10,541 nucleotides of DNA, taken from positions 1 through 10,541 of the forward strand of contig JAHZHN010000026.1 in the NCBI GenBank assembly GCA_019420275.1, in the 5' to 3' direction. The DNA is from Clostridiales bacterium. GTDB lineage: Bacteria > Bacillota > Clostridia > Lachnospirales > Lachnospiraceae. Made by a program: the position numbers and the translations under genes. A model generated the notes under the pieces. It was not told where the DNA came from and ran no database searches. It saw only the letters and a program-made list of their open reading frames with translations. Of this stretch, positions 6,951 through 10,541 are shown in pieces. Within the stretch, counting starts at the first letter, position 1; each line of letters starts with the position of its first letter.

Positions 6951-9188
6951 ATGAGACTTGTGTATGAAAAACCGGCATTACGCTGGGGAGAAGCGCTCCC
7001 GCTTGGAAACGGGCAGATTGGAGCCATGGTTTATGGCGGAGCAGACTGTGAAGAAATCGACTTGACAGAACATACATTTTATAGTGGAGAGGTGGAGAAA
7101 ACTGCAAACCGGGAAGGCGCTGCCGAGGCTTTTCAAAAGATGAGAAAAGCGGAACAGACAGGAGATTACGATCAGGTACATCGGGAAGCAAAGCAGTTCA
7201 TCGGAAGACGAGAAAATTACGGGACACATCTGCCGACCGGGAAATTGTATATAAAATACCAGATGGGAGAGGCGGGACAAGAATATGAAAGAGGACTGGA
7301 GCTGGAAACAGGAAAGGTCTGGGTTTTAAGAAAGAGCGATAAAGTGCGGATTTTTGAAGAAATCCGTACTTCCCATCCGGATAAGGTGTTGCTGGTGTCT
7401 GTTGAATGCAGCGATAAGATGGATTTAAAGCTCTGGTTTGAACCATATAATCAGGAAGGCGGAATGGAACCCACAGAGGTTGGAATTCGCTTTTTTGCGG
7501 ATGCATTTGAAATGCTGCATTGTGATCAAAAATGCGGAGTCCATTTGGAGGGCGCTCTGACAGTTGTGACAGATGGAGAAACAGAAAGTGACGAGAGTGG
7601 TCTGTGGATCAGAAAGTGTACAAATGTACAGATTTACCTGGCGATGGAAACGGATTTTGAGAACAAGGACCTTTCGGACAGGTGTATGCATCAGATTGCT
7701 TTTGCGCGCTGTATAAGTGCGGTGCAAAAAGGAGCAGCAGAAGTGATCAGAAGACATGAGGAGGATATGAAACAGTTTACGGAGGGAACCCGGCTGGAAA
7801 TCGAAGGAACTGATTCGGTTTCGGGGAAGATTCCGTTGATGTTTCAATATGGCAGATATCTGTTGTTTTGTTCTTCCAGAGAAGATTCAAAACTTCCGGC
7901 ACATCTGCAGGGAATCTGGAATGATAATGTAGCCTGCCGTATTGGCTGGACATGTGATATGCATCTTGATATCAATACGCAGATGAATTACTGGCCTGCA
8001 GAATTTTCCGGCATGGGATTTGTCGCAGAGCCGCTGTATCGTTGGATTGAAGAAAAATTGATACCGGAAGGCAGAAAAACAGCGCGTCTGTCCTATGGGA
8101 TGAAAGGCTGGGTCGGAGAAATTGTATCAAATGCATGGGGATATGCAGCGCCTTACTGGGCGTCTCCGATTGCGCCTTGTCCGACAGGCGGAGTATGGAT
8201 CCTGACACATCTATGGGAACATTATCTTTACACCAGGGATCAGAGATTTCTGGAAGAAGTATTTCCTTTGATAGAGGAGGCTGTTGAGTTTTTCCTGGAG
8301 TATGTGTATCAGACAGAATCGGGAAAATATACTTGCGGACCGTCCGTTTCCCCGGAAAATAGTTTCCTATATAATGGAAATGCAAGGCAGATCAGTTCGG
8401 GCTGTACTTATGAAATTTTAATGATACGGGAATTGTTTTTTATTTATAAAAAGGCGTCAGATATTTTAAAAATGCCGAAAAAGGAACAGGATATAAAAAT
8501 TTCGGAAATTTATGAAAATCTGCTTCCGTACCGGGTGCTGGAAAATGGATGCATTGCGGAATGGGATCATGATCTTCCGGAAGCAGATCCACAGCATCGG
8601 CATACCAGCCATTTACTTGGCCTGTTTCCGTTTGCGCAGATCACTCCGGAAGAGACACCGGATTTATGCGAAGCGGCAGAAAAGACCTTGCAAAGAAAGC
8701 TGACACCGTCCGAAAACTGGGAGGATACAGGATGGGCGCGATCCATGCTGATGTTGTATGAAGCACGGCTTCAACATGGAGAAAAAGCATATGCGCATAT
8801 CTGTCATATGATGGAACATCTCCTGGAACCCAATTTTATGGTATATCATCCGCCGACAAGAGGGGCAGGCGCATTTGACCATGTGTACGAATTAGATGGA
8901 AATACAGGGTTGTGCAGTTGCATTGGAGAAATGCTGATACAAAGTCATAGGGGGCGGATTCGATTTTTGCCTGCGCTTCCGAAGAACTGGAAAAACGGAA
9001 AAATTTCTTCGTTTCATGCAAGAGGAAATTTAGAAATTGATCTGGAATGGAGGGAAGGCGTATTTTATCGGGCTGTTTTAAAAAGTGAGATACCGCAAAA
9101 TGTATCGATTTATCTGGAAGATACGAATTGTAATGTAAGAGTGGAAAAAGAAACAGAAATTACAAGTCAGGATTTTATAAAGAAATAG
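6951..9188 (+). CDS. Glycoside hydrolase family 95 protein (alpha-L-fucosidase/alpha-L-galactosidase family)
   Basis: A 745-residue GH95 enzyme; the family removes terminal alpha-1,2-L-fucose or alpha-L-galactose by inversion. The N-terminal domain begins with the family signature ALPLGNGQIGAMVYGG (residues about 15-30). The (alpha/alpha)6 catalytic domain contains HLQGIWNDN at 318-326, HLDINTQMNYWPA at 338-350, SVSPEN with Glu469 as probable general acid, HRHTSHLLGLFP from 549, and LDGN with Asp649 near the end. A C-terminal beta domain includes QSHRGRIRFLPALP. His338 fits the His found in fucosidases, but Asp340 sits where the family usually has the first Asn of an NIN motif. There is no signal peptide, so it should act in the cytoplasm on imported oligosaccharide. 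It starts 12 nt after the permease gene, with AAGGAA upstream. Substrate within the family is not certain. Confidence 0.9.
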   Translation: MRLVYEKPALRWGEALPLGNGQIGAMVYGGADCEEIDLTEHTFYSGEVEKTANREGAAEAFQKMRKAEQTGDYDQVHREAKQFIGRRENYGTHLPTGKLYIKYQMGEAGQEYERGLELETGKVWVLRKSDKVRIFEEIRTSHPDKVLLVSVECSDKMDLKLWFEPYNQEGGMEPTEVGIRFFADAFEMLHCDQKCGVHLEGALTVVTDGETESDESGLWIRKCTNVQIYLAMETDFENKDLSDRCMHQIAFARCISAVQKGAAEVIRRHEEDMKQFTEGTRLEIEGTDSVSGKIPLMFQYGRYLLFCSSREDSKLPAHLQGIWNDNVACRIGWTCDMHLDINTQMNYWPAEFSGMGFVAEPLYRWIEEKLIPEGRKTARLSYGMKGWVGEIVSNAWGYAAPYWASPIAPCPTGGVWILTHLWEHYLYTRDQRFLEEVFPLIEEAVEFFLEYVYQTESGKYTCGPSVSPENSFLYNGNARQISSGCTYEILMIRELFFIYKKASDILKMPKKEQDIKISEIYENLLPYRVLENGCIAEWDHDLPEADPQHRHTSHLLGLFPFAQITPEETPDLCEAAEKTLQRKLTPSENWEDTGWARSMLMLYEARLQHGEKAYAHICHMMEHLLEPNFMVYHPPTRGAGAFDHVYELDGNTGLCSCIGEMLIQSHRGRIRFLPALPKNWKNGKISSFHARGNLEIDLEWREGVFYRAVLKSEIPQNVSIYLEDTNCNVRVEKETEITSQDFIKK

Positions 9189-9230
9189 AATACCGCTTCT
9201 GTATTCACGGTAATGCAGAAGCGGTATTTT
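9189..9230 (+). terminator. Strong hairpin terminator of the transporter/GH95 operon, probably bidirectional
   Basis: Arms 9189-9201 and 9216-9228 pair perfectly over 13 bp, and the inner bases can add a G-T pair and three A-T pairs, leaving the 6-nt loop CACGGT. A short T run follows on the plus strand (to 9230). It begins directly after the GH95 stop codon. The convergent oxidoreductase gene ends a few bases away, and the reverse transcript ends its hairpin with TATTCTATTTC, so it may stop both transcripts. Confidence 0.88.
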
Positions 9231-9234
9231 AAGA

Positions 9235-10320
9235 TCAGTCAAAAGAAATATTGTGCGCAGCCAGAATGTCTGATACTTTCATTACATTTCCGGTCTCTAT
9301 ACTTTTTTCCATCGCCTCCATAATTGCAAGAGTATGGATCCCTTCTTTTAAGTCTGGTTTTGGGGTGATTCCCTGATCCAGACAAAGAGCAAATTCTTCC
9401 ATATAATTCTGATATTCTCCGGCGTGGTGTGTCCATCCTTCAAAACGGAAATAGTAATCTACCATGTCAGAATAATCATGGCTGACAGCGGTTTTTTGGA
9501 CCGGAGCAAAATTGGTTTCATATTTTAGATGTGGATATCCGGCGCGGCTGATCCCTTCGGTACCTCTTAATGTACAGCTGATAGACTGTTCTACACCGGA
9601 ACCAAGGGTGGGTTCTGCATAAACGCCGCTGACACTTGCGCAGATCCCGGAAGTATCTTTTAAAATGAATTTCATAGTGTCAGGTACAGTCAGCTGATAG
9701 TCTTTTGTGTTCTGGCTGGTAACGCCGACTCCATATACTTCTTCGATATCCGGGAGATACCAGGCGGCAAGGTCTACTGCGTGGATCATGAAGTTGTACA
9801 TCCATGAAAATCCACTGCTTCTGCTCCATGCACGTTCCAAAAACCAACGGGAATCACTGATATAATGAGTTTCCAGTGTGACCAGGTCTCCATGCTTTCC
9901 GGCTTCAAAATCTTTTCGCTGGCGTCTGGCAGGTTCGAAATAGCGGGAACTTTGGCCGATGAAAACATGTCGTCCGGATTTTTTCTGGAGTGTTAAAAGT
10001 TCGTTTGCATCTTCCAGAGAAGTCATGAGTGGTTTGGTACAGATGACATCTTTTCCTGCTTCCAGAGCCATGCGGATGTGAAGAGAATGAAGCTGATCTG
10101 GTGTATAGATTCCAATGACATCAATTTGTGGATCACGAAGCAGATCTTCGTAACGTGTGGTGTAATCTGTGAGACCAAATTCTTTGCAACGCTGCTGGCA
10201 GAGTGATTCGTTTAAGTCACAGATATTGCCGATCTCCCAATGAGGACTGCTTAATGCGGCGGAAATGACGCTGCGCCCTTCTCCAAGTCCAAGAATCCCG
10301 AGTCGGTATATTTTCTTCAT
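9235..10320 (-). CDS. Gfo/Idh/MocA-family NAD(P)-dependent oxidoreductase
   Basis: A 361-residue putative sugar or polyol dehydrogenase. The N-terminal Rossmann fold has GLGEG (Gly11, Gly13, Gly15) and Asp35 at the end of the second strand, which would favour NAD over NADP. The conserved EKP motif is replaced by CTKP (Thr95, Lys96, Pro97), keeping the key Lys. The C-terminal domain has the catalytic-type HAVD (His180, Asp183). No signal peptide is seen, so it is cytoplasmic. An ATG 15 nt further upstream is in frame, but it overlaps GGAGG (10329-10333), which sits 8 nt before the ATG at 10320, so the shorter start is preferred. It converges on the GH95 operon and is separately transcribed; no convincing promoter was found. 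The substrate is unknown; a role with the released L-sugar is only suggested by location. Confidence 0.92.
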   Translation of the reverse strand: MKKIYRLGILGLGEGRSVISAALSSPHWEIGNICDLNESLCQQRCKEFGLTDYTTRYEDLLRDPQIDVIGIYTPDQLHSLHIRMALEAGKDVICTKPLMTSLEDANELLTLQKKSGRHVFIGQSSRYFEPARRQRKDFEAGKHGDLVTLETHYISDSRWFLERAWSRSSGFSWMYNFMIHAVDLAAWYLPDIEEVYGVGVTSQNTKDYQLTVPDTMKFILKDTSGICASVSGVYAEPTLGSGVEQSISCTLRGTEGISRAGYPHLKYETNFAPVQKTAVSHDYSDMVDYYFRFEGWTHHAGEYQNYMEEFALCLDQGITPKPDLKEGIHTLAIMEAMEKSIETGNVMKVSDILAAHNISFD

Positions 10321-10469
10321 ATTAAAATCCTCCATAAAATAAAGTGTTGTGTGATCTGGTTATAGAATATCAGGGAGAGGAGAAAAAAACTTGCTTTATT
10401 TTCCGAAAAAATTTTCATATTTTCATTTTCTTTTTTGAAAGAGTTTTTAAAGAGTACACAAGAAACACC

Positions 10470-10498
10470 TTGACTTCCCCATAGTGATATGATACAAT
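10470..10498 (+). promoter_or_regulatory. Good sigma-70-type promoter reading out of the right edge
   Basis: TTGACT at 10470-10475 (5 of 6) and TACAAT at 10493-10498 (5 of 6) are separated by 17 nt, the ideal spacing. Transcription would start near 10505 and leave the window. It is the best promoter match in the window and is divergent from the oxidoreductase gene. The rest of 10321-10469 is A/T-rich with short TTTTCAT repeats and no gene. Confidence 0.6.
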
Positions 10499-10529
10499 TT
10501 TCTGGCGAATGGAAGTAGGTCTTTTTTTT

Positions 10530-10541
10530 ATGCCTAAAATT
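10530..10541 (+). CDS. Possible start of a gene cut off by the window edge
   Basis: An ATG at 10530 lies about 25 nt after the expected start point of the promoter at 10470-10498, and reads Met-Pro-Lys-Ile before the window ends. The upstream GGAAGTAGG is followed by a run of T and is not a strong ribosome binding site. Four codons are too few to identify a product or prove a gene. Confidence 0.2.

Noticed and set aside
7425..8385. Two long minus-strand frames (about 140 codons each) within the GH95 gene
   Set aside because: They are antisense shadows of a strongly conserved coding region, lack recognisable domains, and have no supporting start signals.
10321..10335. Upstream ATG of the oxidoreductase
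   Set aside because: This ATG overlaps the GGAGG ribosome binding site itself; the next ATG at 10320 is 8 nt downstream and begins with the normal Rossmann strand.
10400..10440. TTTTCAT short direct repeats upstream of the oxidoreductase
   Set aside because: Too short and low in complexity to separate from chance in an A/T-rich intergenic region; the spacing is irregular and it does not resemble a CRISPR array or iteron set.

Overview
The window reads as chromosomal DNA of a low-to-moderate-GC gut Firmicute, most probably a Lachnospiraceae-type Clostridium relative. The signs are strong AGGAGG-type ribosome binding sites, an LAGC lipoprotein signal, a YesM/YesN-type sensor and regulator pair, and a sugar importer without its own ATPase. 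The species cannot be named from sequence alone. The region is a compact carbohydrate-utilisation locus with no mobile element, tRNA, rRNA or CRISPR array.

Layout, left to right: (1) 1-176, an A-rich leader with a weak promoter. (2) 177-1037 (+), a cupin/AraC-type transcription factor. (3) 1042-3598 (-), a two-gene operon in which a YesM-like sensor kinase is followed after 1 nt by a YesN-like response regulator; it ends 4 nt from the AraC gene, tail to tail. (4) 3599-3798, a divergent control region with a perfect 8-bp dyad and candidate -10 elements on both strands. (5) 3799-9188 (+), a four-gene operon: lipoprotein sugar-binding protein, two CUT1-type permeases, and a family GH95 glycosidase (alpha-L-fucosidase/alpha-L-galactosidase family) without a signal peptide. 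A 16-bp hairpin separates the binding protein from the permeases, and a strong hairpin terminator follows the glycosidase. (6) 9235-10320 (-), a Gfo/Idh/MocA-type NAD(P)-dependent oxidoreductase facing the operon. (7) 10321-10541, an A/T-rich intergenic region with a good outward promoter for a gene beyond the right edge.

Working model (inference): the sensor kinase detects an external glycan or related signal and the response regulator activates the divergent transporter operon. The lipoprotein and permeases import a fucosylated or related oligosaccharide, powered by a shared ATPase encoded elsewhere. The cytoplasmic GH95 enzyme then removes the terminal alpha-L-sugar. The oxidoreductase may act on a released sugar, but the sequence does not show its substrate.

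The family assignments are ordinary for a gut carbohydrate locus. The points most worth a second look are an Asn-to-Asp change at an expected catalytic position of the GH95 enzyme, the long intercistronic hairpin, the dyad in the divergent promoter region, and a TKP in place of the usual EKP motif in the oxidoreductase. Four CDS starts were moved or decided by ribosome binding sites (YesN-like, binding protein, first permease, oxidoreductase).
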